Shown here piece after piece: positions 33,673 to 47,300 of a stretch of 64,000 nt of DNA (position 1 is the stretch's first letter; every line of letters begins with the position of its first letter). Source of the stretch: Chalara sp. BL73 (taxonomy: Eukaryota; Ascomycota; Leotiomycetes; Helotiales); assembly GCA_918026815.1 (NCBI GenBank), contig CAKJVC010000049.1:864782-928781 (forward strand), given 5' to 3'. The notes under the pieces are model-generated. The model worked only from the letters and a program-made list of their open reading frames with translations, made no database searches and was not told the origin of the DNA. The position numbers were made by a program, and so were the translations under genes.

Positions 33673-36255
33673 ATGGCGCCTCCAATCGTCTCGAAATCGC
33701 AATTGCAGGTGGCCTCGGGGAAACCTGACTTGTATCTCATCGTAAGTTCAGGCAAATCTCCGTAGCTCTTGGAATTGCTTTAGCTAACAATGGATTAGTC
33801 GGAAGAAGACACTATTTACGAGCAAGATATCCTTCGGGACCCAGGGACCACGAAACCATGGCTGGCCTACATCGAGTTCAAGATTCAACATGGCACGATA
33901 CTCGAGCAGGCTTTTGTGTTGGAGAGAGCTTGTCGACAGCTGCCACGGTCATACAAGCTTTGGAAGATGGTATGCCTAATCTCTATAGCTTTCATCGGGA
34001 CTCTAGCTAATTCTAGGTAGTATTTGAACCTTAGAATGAAACATCTTGGGAAGCTCAATCCAGCCATCTTCGCAACTGAATATGCTAAAGTCAACGCACT
34101 GTTCGAACGAGCCCTAATCCTTCTTAATAAGATGCCGAGGATATGGGAGATGTATCTATCATTCCTCCTGCTACAGCCACTCGTCACATTGACTCGGCGG
34201 ACCTTCGATCGAGCGCTGCGCGCATTACCCATCACCCAGCATAACCGCATCTGGGCATTCTATCGGCCTTTTGCAAATTCCGCGTCGGGACAGACTGGCG
34301 TTGCGATATGGCGAAGGTACATGCAGATACATCCCGAAGATGCAGAAGATTTCATCGAGCTATTGCTTGAACTGGGGCATTATACCGAGGCTGTCAAGCA
34401 ATACATGAATATCCTGAACAACCCAAAATTTCGAAGCAAGAATGGAAAGGGACAGTATCAGCTCTGGAGTGAAATGGTTGATGTCCTCGTTGCTCACGCT
34501 AAAGAAGTTGAGACTGGGGATGAAGCAGGAATTGATGTCGATCGCATTATTCGAAGCGGTATTGATCGATTCGCTGATCAGAGAGGCAAGTTGTGGTCTG
34601 GATTGGCGACTTACTGGATCACAAGAGGCAGCTTTGAACGAGCACGGGACATCTTTGAGGAAGGTATCACGACTGTTATGACTGTACGAGATTTTACATT
34701 GGTTTTTGATTCGTATGTTGAGTTTGAGGAGGCAATCACGGGGCAGTTGATGGAGGATGCGGCAGCACGGTCAGAGAAGGGCATCGTGGATGAAAATGCA
34801 GACTTTGATCTGGATATCCGCATGATGAGGTTTGAGCAGCTGATGGATCGTCGGCCTTTCTTAATCAATGATGTCCTACTCCGGCAAAATCCCAATAACG
34901 TTTCAGAGTGGAACGTTAGAATCGGATTGTGGGGTGACAACAAGCGTGAGGTGGTTCAAACATACACGGATGCCATCGCAGCTGTACAACCTAAAAAAGC
35001 AGTGGGCCGATTTCACGAATTGTGGGCGAATTATGCAAAATTCTATGAGAATGGCGGGGATATCCGAAATGCTAGAATTATCATGGAAAAGGCTGTTAAA
35101 GTTCCTTTCAAATCGGTGGCAGAGCTTGCTGAAATGTGGATCGAATGGGCCGAGATGGAACTGAGGAACGAAGATTTCGAAGCCGCTTTGAAAGTGATGG
35201 CGAAAGCAATTCAAGCACCCAAGAGATCAACAGTGGATTACTTTGACGAGACTTTGTCACCTCAGCAGAGAGTACACAAGAGCTGGAAGCTTTGGAGTTT
35301 CTACTTAGATCTTGTGGAGAGTAAGGACAGTCTTGAAGAAACCAAAAAGGTGTACGAAAGAGTCTTCGAGCTCAGGATTGCTACGCCACAGACGGTAGTC
35401 AACTACGCCAATCTGCTGGAAGAGCACAAATACTACGAGGAATCATTCAAGATTTACGAAAGAGGTCTTGACCTGTTCAGCTACCCTGTAGCATTCGAGC
35501 TATGGAACCTTTACCTAACCAAGGCCGTAGACCGGATGATCGGTATCGAGCGCTTGCGAGATCTATTCGAGCAAGCAGTCGAAGGGTGCCCTCCAAAATT
35601 TGCCAAAGTACTTTACCTCATGTACGGCAATCTCGAAGAAGAGCGCGGCCTCGCCCGGCACGCAATGCGGATCTACGAGCGCGCCACACGAGCCGTCTCT
35701 GACGAAGATCGGGCTGACATGTTCAATTTCTACATCACGAAATCAGCCTCAAACTTCGGACTCCCTTCCACACGACCGATCTATGAGCGCGCCATCGCCG
35801 CCCTTCCAGACAAAGATGCCAGGGATATGTGTCTCAAGTTCGCAGATATGGAGAAGCGTCTCGGAGAGATCGACCGAGCCAGAGCGATCTACGGCCATGC
35901 ATCGCAGTTCTGCGATCCCAGAACCAGCCCGTCGTTCTGGCAGAAGTGGGAGAGCTTCGAGGTGCAGCATGGAAATGAGGATACATTTAAGGAGATGCTG
36001 CGGATCAAGAGGAGCGTGCAGGCGCAGTATAACACGGACGTAAATTTCATTGCTTCACAGGCGCTGGCAAGGAGCCAACAGGTTGCAAATGGAGGTGGTG
36101 ATGAGGGTGATGACACGGCAGATGCCATGGCGGCTTTGGAGCGGGAGGCAAGAGCACCTGTTGGGTTTGTTGCCTCGAGCACAGGGCCCCAAGGCGGAAA
36201 TATACCGCAGGTTGTGGCTAGCAACCCAGATGCTATCGATGTAGACGACGATTAG
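33673..36255 (+). CDS. syf1: Pre-mRNA-splicing factor Syf1 (HAT-repeat protein)
   Basis: Exons 33673-33741, 33799-33969 and 34021-36255 (introns 57 and 51 nt) give 824 residues. The second acceptor is the later AG (TTCTAGGTAG), which yields WKMYLNLRMKHL. Syf1 (human XAB2) is a scaffold of the Prp19/NineTeen complex in the active spliceosome. The protein is almost wholly half-a-TPR (HAT) repeats, for example KPWLAYIEFKIQ near residue 45, RIWAFYRPFA, ARIIMEKAVKVPFKSVAELA, LAEMWIEWAEMELR, SWKLWSFYLDLVES and RAIYGHASQFCDP. The C-terminus is a disordered Gly/Asp tail ending IDVDDD. The length is normal for the family. Confidence 0.93.
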
Positions 36256-36894
36256 GGTGATGGTAAGGAGTCTGGACATATTTCATTCAACACTCATGCA
36301 TGGGAAGGCGTATGGTGTCAATGGCCAGTTTGAAACGGCCAATCCTCGTGAATAGGGGTAAAGGAGCGAATGTCTCAACAAATTCGAGATTATTCCGAGC
36401 GGCAATGTGAAATACAAGGGAAATGCTCCAAATCAAATACTGTATAACGCTTTATAATTCAATGCTGCTACCAGTCTCATAGCTGATGTCTCATAGACCT
36501 GATTCTTTGCTGGCAAGACTTGAGTGCCTAAACATGAGCCACTATAAGTCACATTCATCTCAACCCGCCAGCTTCCTCCCACGACTCTTGCCCACTTCTA
36601 ATCGTTGCCCAAGTTCTTATTCTTCTTATACCCATCAAACCTCTTACCTCTTATCAAGCCTCTTAAACAGCACGCCGATCTTACTCTTCTGAAACCTCTT
36701 CAGGTTTTCCTTCTCTCTTTGACTTTCATCGGCCCTTGGCAGCCCTTCCGGCCCTGGAAAGAGATTCGAAGTTTATATCATTATTATCGTAGTCCGAAGA
36801 AGCCTTATCGACCTTGGAACTAACCATGAGTTCTCGAGGGCTGCCTCTAGTGCCAGGGGAACTGGATGGGCTTCGCGAATCTGCCCGGTTGCGA
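36256..36894. other. Intergenic, weak short frame only
   Basis: No confident gene. A plus-strand frame of 41 codons (36866-36991) with aromatic and Cys residues (ends near GWHPGSLIKFSC) overlaps a minus-strand frame and cannot be supported alone. Confidence 0.35.
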
Positions 36895-37707
36895 TTATGC
36901 TGCGTTCAATGGTACTTGGTTTGATGGTAGATGTAAAGGCTGGCATCCCGGGAGCCTAATCAAGTTCTCGTGTTTCATTGTGGCCCGGTGAGTATCCGAA
37001 TGTGTGCTTCCAGCAGCTGCAGGCGTGTCAAAACATGGCTGCGCCTCGGTCCTTTCGATCTGAGTGAGCTCCCGACTCTCAGTGTCCTTTGCCTCGGCAG
37101 CTTGTTCTGTTTCAACTTCGGGCTCTCCGCCCCACGGTCCTCGTCTATGTTTGGTTAGATTCCCATCCCTTAGGGGTGCTACCCTACGCAATCTCTTGGC
37201 TTTATCAGGCGTGACATGTGGACGGTCTATCACTATATCACCGCTGGATCTTTGTGTAGAAACTGCAGGGTAGCTGCTACGCACCAACTGTAGAGGCTCT
37301 TTGATGCGAGCGGATTTCAGATCAGTACCTTGATGAGACAAATCCACATTTCTTCTGATAGGTTCATGCTCTGTCAACGGGAACGCTATGTTTTGGTCTT
37401 GTTCTCTGGCTTTCCCCTCCAAGCTCGTCCTTTCCTTTGCGATCTACATAGCCGTTTCCTTCACTTTGCCTTCATCCTTGTTATTAATCTTGTTGTCGGG
37501 GAATGTAGCACTGCTGGTTACCTACATATTCGCATTGATTCTCCTATTGTCCTCAGCCGCTTTTGCAACCTTTCTAGCATCAACAGCTACCTGCTCAGCA
37601 TTGTGTTTCTTGAGTTTGTCAAAAGCTTGCTCTGTCTGCACGTGGATTTCCTTGGAGGCTTTTTTGGCTACTGTCTTTGTACTCTGTCTAACTCTCGAAT
37701 ACTGCAT
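36895..37707 (-). CDS. Possible two-exon hypothetical protein
   Basis: Two adjacent minus-strand frames look coding. 37522-37707 begins with ATG after a CT-rich leader (37840-37870 read on minus) and encodes a charged helix (KKASKEIHVQTEQAFDKLKK). 36895-37422 encodes a hydrophilic sequence (DRPHVTPDKAKRLRR, EPEVETEQAAEAKDTESREL). An acceptor TATGTAG near 37440 would bring in the second frame, and a donor CAG-GTAGCT near 37568 is in phase with it. The splice is not certain, and either frame alone might be spurious. No family was recognised. Confidence 0.35.
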
Positions 37708-38277
37708 GGTGATTTGATTGGCGTAGTAAAGTATGAGACTTTGAGAGGTTGCTCCCGATGCGAGTTCGATAGGTGATTGTGAGATTACACTGCCTAGAGC
37801 AATGTGAAATGATGTGGGACAGCGATTAGCTTATGTGTATTAGTCGTGGAGATTTAAAAAGAGAGAGAAAGAGATTATAGAAAAAGGGAGTTCGCTCTTG
37901 CAGTACTTCGCATGTTGTCTCCATGTTGTTGATAATGGAAAGTGCAAAGAAGTTTGTGGTTACTAGTCTTACACCTTGGGTGGCAAAGGGCGTCTGAAGA
38001 GGCCAGAAAATGACAGAGGATATAGAGGAATGCGGTGATACCAAGGCATCAAGCCTAAGCATTCGTATGAGTGCGAATTATACATATATTTCTAGTCGAT
38101 ATTATATTCCCCCAGCTGCCATATAGTTGATATCAACAGTTCCCCCCATCGCCTCATCTCGGAAGCTCGCTCAGGCCCTCGAAGAATATCTCATCACAAG
38201 GTGATTTGAACAGTTAGTAGTGACCATAGCGTGTCAGTACCAATTTTTTTTAATAAAAAAAAAACAAATATGCTTGG

Positions 38278-41200
38278 TCACCCATCGACTGCCTGGTGCA
38301 GAGCATTAATCCTATAAGCCTCACTCCTCTCCCTTAACTCATCGTGCGTCCCCCGATGCGTACAAACGCCGGCTTCAATCAAGAAGATAACGTCAGCCCT
38401 CCTGATAGTATGTAATCTATGCGCAATTGCGATAACGGTAATTCCACGAGCTGCTTTATCCAGTCCTTCTTGTAACAACCTCTCACTTTCTGCATCCAAG
38501 GCACTTGTACTCTCATCCAATAACAGTAACTGTGGTTTCCTAACCAATGCTCGCGCTATGGCAAGTCTCTGTTTCTGGCCTCCAGAAAGCTGATTCCCAT
38601 TAGGGCCGACATTTGTTTCGTAGCCATCGGACATCCCCATGATGGTATCGTGTATGTTGGCTAATTTGCATGCTTCTTCAATTTCGGATTGTGTGACCTC
38701 CTGATTCGGCCTTGCCCCAAGACCGACATTAAATGCAATTGTACCTTCGAAGAGCACACTATCTTGCGGTACTAATGATATGTTATCTCTAAAAGAGACA
38801 CCTTCGCTAAGAGCAATGTCGTGGCCGCCGATCTCAATGCTGCCTGAGCTTGGTGCATAGAGTCGTTCTAGGAGAGAGATAATGGTGCTTTTGCCAGCAC
38901 CGCTGGCGCCAACCAAGGCACAGAACTGACCAGGCCTGATGGCGATGGAGAGGCCGTGCAGGACTTGCACTTCTGGACGTGCGGGATATGAGAATTTGAC
39001 GTCTTTGAAAGAGACGCTTATTCCATGCCTTACCTCGACAGGCTTCTCGCTTGCTTCTGCAGTTGCTTCGACATCTGAACTCGGTGGCTCGACTTCTTTG
39101 GGTCTTATGGTGCCATTGAGTTTCTTGGTCGAACCAAGATCAAGCAGATTCAGCACCTTGACAACTGCTACACGGGCTCGCGACACGTCAGGAGCGAGCG
39201 TGAACATCTGTCCCCAAAGCTGAGCGCTCACAAGTAGCGCCATCACTACAATGAAGAACTGTGCCGTTGTGTACTCGCCAGCGACGATACGAGTCGCACC
39301 CCACCAGTACCCTAGAGCATACAAAAAGTTGGGAAGGGCATATGCAATGGCGAGCCAGAGATTCGAGTACAGGCTGTGCCGTGTGACGTCTTTGATAGGC
39401 TCTTTCAGGGACCGACGGTATGTGCCAAGAACCTCATGCTCCAGGGAAAGGGATGCAACAGTCTTGATTGAGTTTACGGCTTCGACTGTGATGCTAATGG
39501 ATGTTGCGAATGCATTTGCATGCCGCTCTTCAAAGCGGACGAGGGCGACGAGCCGCATGAAGCCTGCGCCTAGCATCAGCGGAACGACAGATAAACAGAC
39601 TAACGCAATCTTCCAGGCGATGATGTGTGTCATGATGATAGCTACGATCAAGTTGACAAATACCGATAGAAGTGACCCAATAGTCGAGCCAGTCAAGCCA
39701 GCTAAAGCATCGCTATCTTTTGTGATATGCAAGAGGAGCTGTGATGGGCTTCGGCCTTCAGATTGGTGCCATTGTAGATCTTGTTCAAGTAGAGCCCTGA
39801 AAGAAAGGACTCTGACTTTATATAAAACCTTCTCAGCAACCCATCCAAAAGCCGACCAGCTAGCAAAATTCGCCAATAACTCTATGATTGCAAGAATGAA
39901 GAACATTAAGGCGTAGAACATTCCCGCACTTCTAATGGAGTCTACGGTCTCGCATGGACTCAAACTTCCAATTGTGTTTCCGAAGATGACGGCGCAAGCG
40001 GAATATGCGCTCCCTACAATAATGGCGCCAATAAGGGCTAATAGAAGAATGACGAGGTATGGCCGAAACAGGGGGAACAAGAATTTGAGGATTGATCCGA
40101 TAGTCCTACTGTTTTCCAAGGTCGAATCGCTCGCCTCAGCAGGTTTGCCAACAGGAGTTATGGATTTCTGCTCGACATTATCTTTGGGTAAAGTAACAGC
40201 AACATCTACAGCTGGTTTCTCTGAAGATTCATCCAAAGTTTGGTCCGTTGTTGATGACATTAATGAGGAGTTATCGTTTCCACCATGCACGTTGAGATTC
40301 TGTAGGTGAACGAGATCGGCATACGCACCGCCTCTTGAAATCAAATCCGTGTGGGTACCTTGCTCCTGAACTTTACCATCTCTCATGACTATAATATTAT
40401 CTGCATTCTTGATGGTTGAAAGACGATGCGCGATTGTGATGACAGTTCGATCGGATACTACCTTGTCGATAGCGGCCTGAACTCGCTGTTCACTTGTTGA
40501 ATCAAGAGAGGAAGTAGCCTCGTCGAGAAGTAGAATCTTAGGATCTCTGATCAGAGCCCTAGCAATAGAAATACGCTGCTTTTGGCCACCACTGACCAAG
40601 ACAGCATTTGATCCTAGAAGTGTTCCATACCCACCACCTAGACGTGCGATAAAATCACTAGCATCGGCTAGATTGGCTGCATCTTTCACTAACCTAACGA
40701 TTTCTACGACTTCCGAGCCATAAACGTCTGCGATAGTTTCCAGGACTTTGCCGCTTCTCACGGCTTCCGCAACTTCAGCAAGCTTTGAGCTGAGCAACGT
40801 CGAAGTCAAATGAGAGTGCCTAGGCGAATTGACCAACCCTTGAGCGATATTCTCAAGAACTGAGCGATCGAGCAACGAAGGCTCTTGCTGAACAAGACTA
40901 ATATTGCCTCTCAAGAATTTGACATTGAGATCTGTGATCTTGTGGCCATCAAAGAGCACCGACCCCTCATCTGGATCGAAAAGCCTCATGACTAGCCCTG
41001 CAACAGTAGATTTCCCACTGCCTGAGAGACCAACAATCGCGGTGTGCTTTCCAGCAGGACATTTCATTGAGACGTCTCTCAAAACCGGTTTTTCGGGACG
41101 AGAAGGATAGGTAAATGTAACATTTCTCAGCTCAATAGTGCCTAATGTTTCGGATAAAAATTCGCCTTTCGTGTCAGATGTTCCATCGATTTTGGGCTGG

Positions 41201-42385
41201 CGGTCTATATCTTTTTCGAGTTTCTCAAAAACCGCTGCCGCCGAACCAAAGACTTGCAAGAAGGGTGCGACTTGGCTTAGTATCAAAGACGCTAACAAAA
41301 CAATTAGCTGATTTATAATGCGCTTTGCAAAATGCATGACTTACCATCGACTAGTATGAATATAACAGTGTATGTTGTCCCAACAGTGTTTCCTGGATCC
41401 CCAGAAGCAACTGCATCAGCGATCTTCCTGGATCCTTGCCAATATGCCAGCGCATTCGCAGAGTATGCAATGAAGAATAAGGATCCGGCTTGGGAAGCGA
41501 TAGCCATCGCCTTCTTCACCCCAGCGTTCTCTGCACCAATCAATTTCTTTGCAAATTTCGACTCGAGACGTGTATTTGCCGAGAACGCATGTACCACTGT
41601 GACATTGGAAAGTGCTTCGGATGCAATTGCTGCTGAAGCTGCGACATCTGTGATCACCTTTCCATAGTATTTCTGGATATAGTAGCCTCCCATCAATGCC
41701 ATGACCATAAACGCGGGGGCCAACGAGACCAACATGCCGCCGAGTCTTGCATCTTTGATGAAGGCAATGACATATGCGGTGATGAAGAATGAAGTGGTGC
41801 CGATAACGACACCAACTTTCTCCGAGGTTCCCTGTTGAATTGTGTTGATATCCCCAGATAAGCGTGACGAGACTTCACCTGCTTGAAAATCGTCAAAAAA
41901 CAAAGTCTCCTGGCGCAGCAGATTTTTGAAGTATTTGTCCCGAATTCTTTGTGCCAGTCTTTCACCAGCCAAGTTCCAGCTAACTTGGTAAATATAAATA
42001 AGAGAGAAATGAGCAATTCCTATATACGCGACAAGTTTGACTTTGTCGTTAACCTGTGATTGATATAATGAGCCGTCCGTGCCCTGCTCCGTACTGCAGG
42101 TTGCTGAGTTAAGATCATCGACCAATTGTCCGAATACAACTCCCATCAGCGGGAATGGAATTCCTGCCGCTATAGAGGAGATCAGGCCAACAACCAGGAG
42201 TGCGAGGTCTGTGTAAGATGGTTCTGCATATACCAGAAGACGTAGGTATGAGGTGAAGCGACGAACAAACTACTGTCAGTTAATTGTTTATACATTAGCC
42301 AGCCAGGAATTCTGAATACCTGCGACTTCTTCACAACTCTCTTGTCCTCGGACGAGCCACCAGATGACTCCGATATGGCAGTCAT
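38278..42385 (-). CDS. ABC transporter, full-length ABCB/MDR type, likely siderophore-linked (SitT-like)
   Basis: Exons 42320-42385, 41345-42269 and 38278-41291 (introns 50 and 53 nt) give 1334 residues arranged TMD-NBD-TMD-NBD. NBD1 has Walker A GLSGSGKST, signature VSGGQKQR and Walker B ILLLDEATS. NBD2 has GASGAGKST, LSGGQKQR and LLLLDESTSALD. Both A-loops (TYPSRPE, SYPARPE) and H-loops (TIAHRLST, AIAHRLHT) are present, so both sites look active. The N-terminus is cytosolic and Ser-rich. It diverges from the siderophore NRPS. In Aspergillus fumigatus the ABC gene sitT neighbours sidD, and an ABC gene also neighbours NPS6 in Cochliobolus, so a role in siderophore or intermediate transport is likely but inferred. 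The shared promoter has GATA-repressor sites. Confidence 0.92.
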
Positions 42386-42620
42386 CTTGAAAGTGTTCTG
42401 ATTAGCAATTGGAACACATATAAAGCAACCTCATCTACTTAGAGACTTGTCTGTTAAGCTCACTGCTAAGGTGAGGCAGGTAAACTGACACAGCGACTGG
42501 AGCACTGAAAAAAAAAATTATTCAAGAAGGTCCTTCGCGACATAAGCCAAGCTAGCTTAGCAGGAGAACTTGGCAAATTCTCTACCAAAAAAGCTTGTGG
42601 GACTAGTGGGCTGTTCAATC

Positions 42621-42629
42621 TTATCTGAT
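42621..42629 (-). promoter_or_regulatory. Iron-GATA factor site ATCWGATAA, copy 1
   Basis: The plus strand reads TTATCTGAT, the reverse complement of ATCAGATAA. This is an exact match to the SreA/Urbs1/Fep1 consensus, about 236 bp upstream of the ABC transporter start. A second ATCTGATT core follows at 42631. Confidence 0.6.
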
Positions 42630-43061
42630 CATCTGATTAGTAGGTAATAGTCTCTTGGTTCTTGGTCCTTAAGAGGAATAATCCGTTAGCAATGTGCGAA
42701 GCCCTTAATCTCATGGTGACGTGCTCCGGCACGAGCATGGATCGTCCAAGGGATCACCAAACCCATAATTGTTTTTTTCCCGTCTTAACAGTTCCAAAGA
42801 CTCCGATGCCGATCACCTGCCTTTGGCTCTATAAGGAAGCAGGTTGTGTTGACAACGCGATGGCGATGAGGACCCTGGCTGCTAAGCATTAGCTTGTCCT
42901 GCATAGAAGCATTTTCTTGCTCGCCTAACCATAACAAGTGCCGGTCGCCGAAATCGACGCCAACCACTAGCCCCATCTGATTAGATTATGACGGGAATGG
43001 GGCTGCAACACGGGATGCTGCAGAGAAGACTTTTTCCCTGCAAATACGATGAGATGCGATG

Positions 43062-43070
43062 ATCTGATAA
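43062..43070 (+). promoter_or_regulatory. Iron-GATA factor site ATCWGATAA, copy 2
   Basis: An exact ATCTGATAA in the middle of the ABC-NRPS intergenic region. Confidence 0.6.
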
Positions 43071-43643
43071 GATTATTCTGTAAAGCCGAGCATGTCCGAC
43101 ACCGGCGTGGGGTACAAGTTTGTCTCTTTGACTGGCTGTTGGGCTGAACTTGACGTGCGTTTTGCAGTCGTGGCCCCAGTGATCGTACCGGTTATGTAGA
43201 TTCTGAACCTTGGCATAACATAATAGGAAAATTAAACCATTAACTCCACGACTGCGTGGGCCCACGACGATGCCCCCCAAATCTTCTTATTTCGCAGCTT
43301 CGTATGAATGAAACAGATCCTGGTAAATAATACACCAAATTTACCTTTTACAAGAGAACCACCATCACCAACTACAATGGCTGGGTCATGGGCGGAACTT
43401 TCTCTTCATGACTTGGTAGCTGCTGTAGCCTATGTGGTAAGTTTGTATGGTTCATTCTCATCATCGTGTTATTATGATGTACGTGGCTGCCCCCGCCGGT
43501 AGACACATCGGAGTTGCTAATAGCACAGGAAAATTTAGGATAGTTAGGTAATGGTTCAGGTCTCTAAAGAAGAAATTCGTAACGGCTTGTCGGTTAAGCG
43601 GTTCAAGCCAGCGCGGCAATTCAAGGATCTCCACCTTAAAGAG

Positions 43644-43652
43644 TTATCAGAT
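43644..43652 (-). promoter_or_regulatory. Iron-GATA factor site ATCWGATAA, copy 3
   Basis: The plus strand reads TTATCAGAT, the reverse complement of ATCTGATAA. It lies about 660 bp upstream of the NRPS start, with another ATCTGATT core at 43696. Confidence 0.6.
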
Positions 43653-44311
43653 CCGCCGCTAAGGCTAGAATTGTCCAATCGTGAGCCTGGAGAGCATCTG
43701 ATTGTGGTGGTTGTGTAGGGAAAGCCTCCCAACGCCAAGCCAGCCAAGCGTGCTCTGGGTTGTGCCCTCTTTATTGGCTGTGATTGACTCTTGCAGTCTT
43801 TCCGGTACATGTGCAATCTATTCGTCTAAGTGCCGTGACGTCGTCAACGCCCCCGATCTGTTATTTTTTAACAAGATCTGTTGGCATGTTCATAGTCTTC
43901 CATCCTAGCCTTGCTTGATCTAGGTGATTGAGGGCAAGATGATAATCCGAGGAATAAACCTCGTTCCAAGATTCATGCAGATTTGCGAATCAAGAGAGCT
44001 TTTCTTCTTCCGATTTTCCTTTGTTTTTATTCCCACCTTTTCATAGTGAGGGCTAGCACGGAATAGTCCCAAATTGGGTAGGTGGGACTAGCAGGGAGTA
44101 GGGATCACGACTATACTCCACAAATATGCTGCGTGCTTCCACAGTACGCATGTGCGTTGATCAGCCACCTATGGTTTGGTGGGTGGCTTTCGTGGGTGCG
44201 GTAGATGCAGTTGGGCCGGCAGGAGATATCTGCAGCTCAATATCTCCCACTGTATGGACCAAGTTCGGATGTTGATGTTTGCCATCTGCCTTCAAACTCT
44301 GAACTTCCTCG

Positions 44312-47300
44312 ATGGTTCCCCTTCTCAATGGTGGAAACACCACCATCGACGAGCTTAATTCACTAAGAGACCAAAGCAAAAAAGTGAAGTCTCTCGAGGC
44401 CGCGGGACTTGAAAATTATGAGAGAAGCCATGATGGGGAAGAAAGCGGACTATCATACACCGATACCACAGCCAGTAGTGTGTGCAATTCGATCGATGGC
44501 CATAGTCCAATTGACTACGAGCACAGTCATATAAACGACGACGGACATGCGCACAGTGCGGGCACTGTCGATACCGATCTTAAAGCTATCAACGGGGCTC
44601 GACTTGACTCCGAATCTCACGATGATAGAAACAACTTCATTTCCTTTGACTTACCAGAATTGCTCAGGAAAGGTGCTCCGGAACAAGCAGACTTTCTGCT
44701 GCTCGCCTGGGCTTTGTTTGTATATTGCAGTAGTGAAGAGGGGGATTATTCTGAATTTACATGGAGTTTTTCTGCCGTCCAGGAAGATGAGCCTCCAACC
44801 CATCAAAACACCCTCTCAGGCGAGACTGGGAATAGCCTGATCTCCGACGTCATCTCGACGATTCAGAAGATCCGACAAGATGGAGGCGAAGATATAACCG
44901 GGTCAAAAGGATTAAATATATTCTTCGGCACTGTAAACTCCCATCCAACGCAGGCTCCCAAAGTACGTTAAGCATTCTAGAGAGAAAAAACCTGTTAACA
45001 TAGACTTCTTAGTGGAACTTCTCAATTGAGACCTGGGTATCGGATCATCGACTTAATATCCGGCAGTTCTCGATTTCGCCTCATATAACCCATGCTATGA
45101 TACTAGTCAATGTCAACAATTTTGTAGATATTTTAGAGGGGGTGCTGTTAAGACAAGACCAAACCATTGCGGACGCGATCCAAATTGGACCTCGTGGCCT
45201 AGCAAAGCTGTGGGAATGGAATAGTACCGTTCCGCCAACAATTGATAGATGCATGCATGACATAATAGCAGAACATGCACAAGAAGATCCAGATCGCATA
45301 GCTGTGACTTCGTGGGACGGTGAGATGACCTACGGGATTCTGGAACGCTTATCTACCCAGCTTGCGGTGCGACTGATTGGATTGGGCGTTGGAGTGGGAG
45401 TTACAGTACCGCTTTGCTTTGAGAAATCTATGTGGACTGTTGTCGGAGTGCTTGCGGTCATGAAAGCAGGAGGTACATTTGTTCTTACTGATCCTCACCA
45501 ACCAGAAGCGCGACTACAGATCATAGCTCAGGAAGTAGGTGCTAGAATAGTCCTGACCTCGAAGTTACAGGCTAAGCTGGGATCTCGAATTGCACCAGAT
45601 GCAACAGTAGTGGCTATTGGGTCAGATTTGATGGAAAGCAAGGAAATTGTACCCCTAGATGACATGCCTTTGGTACCTTCATCTACGATCCTGTATATCA
45701 TTTTCACGTCTGGTAAGCTCAAACTCTTAAATCAACTTTCTAGTTTGGCTAATTGGTTAATGTTTCCGTAGGCAGTACAGGAAAACCGAAAGGTGTTGTA
45801 ATTTCACATGCGAGCTATACCAGCGGCGCTATACCTAGAGCAGAGGCGGTCGGCTACAGAAAACACTCCCGTGTACTTGATTTTGCGTCGTATGCGTTCG
45901 ATGTTTCGATTGACTGTATGTTGGCTACTCTATCTCAGGGTGGATGTATTTGTGTACCTTCAGATGAAGCACGCGTGAATGATCTAAGCGGAGCTATTAG
46001 AAGTATGAATGTCAACATGGCTCATATGACACCTTCTGTTGCGCGAGTTCTGGAAACGGATGCTGGAGTCATGGAATCCCTCAAAATTCTTGGATTAGGA
46101 GGCGAGCTGGTTTCCGCTGGAGACGCAAGATCTTTCGGAAAAAAGACAAAAGTTATTATTGCCTATGGCCCATCAGAATGCACTGTGGGATGTACCATCA
46201 ACAATGACGTAGGTATTAAAAGGAATTACACTACCATTGGCAAAGGTGTTGGAGGCGTCACCTGGATCGTTGACCCGACTGACCACAACACTTTGACGCC
46301 AGTCGGTGGTATTGGTGAGCTCTTGATTGAAGGTCCAGTCGTCGGACAAGGCTATCTGCATAATCAGCAGAACACATCTTTGGCTTTTATCGAGAATCCA
46401 AAGTGGCTATCTTCAGGTACCAATAGTATCTCTGGAAGAAATGGCCGCCTTTACAAGACAGGAGACTTGGTCAAGTACAGTCCAGATGGTTGTGGATTTC
46501 TTGTATTTGTTGGGCGAAAAGATCGCCAAGTAAAGCTTCGTGGTCAACGAATCGAGCTAGCAGAGATCGAACATCACCTGCGCGGGCTGATGCCCAGTGG
46601 TACGAGTGTTGCGGTCGAAGTCATAACACCTGGAAGTACGACCAGCCCACAGACCTTGGTAGCCTTCCTGGCAGAGCCGAAGGAGAAACATACGAACAAA
46701 AGCGCACCAGAAGGTGCCACTTTAACGAGCGGAAATATCGTTCTTTCTTCTCCAGAACTCAAGAAAGTTCTCTCTAAGATCGACAAAGAACTTGCAGTCA
46801 ATCTTCCGATCTACATGATTCCCACAGCATATATACCATTCAATGAAATGCCATTACTAGTATCTTGTAAGACCGACCGAAAGCGTCTTCAAGAAATCGG
46901 ACTAGCTATGACTCAGCAGCAGCTATCTAAATTCAGAGTAGATACTATTGAGAAATTGGAGCCACGGACTGCTACAGAAGCCGCAATCCATGAACTCTGG
47001 ACTCGTCTTTTTGGATCCGACATTGAAATCGGAGTTCATGACAACTTCTTCAACTTAGGAGGCGACTCACTGAAGGCGATGAAGCTGGTGGCAGATGCTC
47101 GTGCACATGCCGGCATCTCCCTTACAGTGGCTAATGTCTTCAAGCATCCAACTCTTGCCGAGCTGGCACTTACTGCAAGTAAGGTTGAATCTGATGATTC
47201 ACCGAATATTCCAGAGTTTTCTTTGCTAGATACAAGTTGGGATAGAGATGCCGCTCGAATGGAGGTATCCAAGCTATGTGGGATAAATCCCGAATCAGTG

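Larger units (their letters stand above)
42386..44311. promoter_or_regulatory. Divergent 1.9-kb promoter region of the siderophore ABC-NRPS pair
   Basis: There is no supported coding sequence. It contains three exact ATCWGATAA sites and three more ATCTGATT cores. The expected number of exact sites in this length on both strands, for random sequence, is well below one. Confidence 0.6.

Noticed and set aside
36866..36991. 41-codon plus frame rich in aromatic residues and Cys
   Set aside because: Short, no upstream exon found, and it conflicts with the minus-strand candidate.
38939..40309. Plus-strand frames across the ABC transporter
   Set aside because: Opposite-strand shadows of a clear ABC gene.
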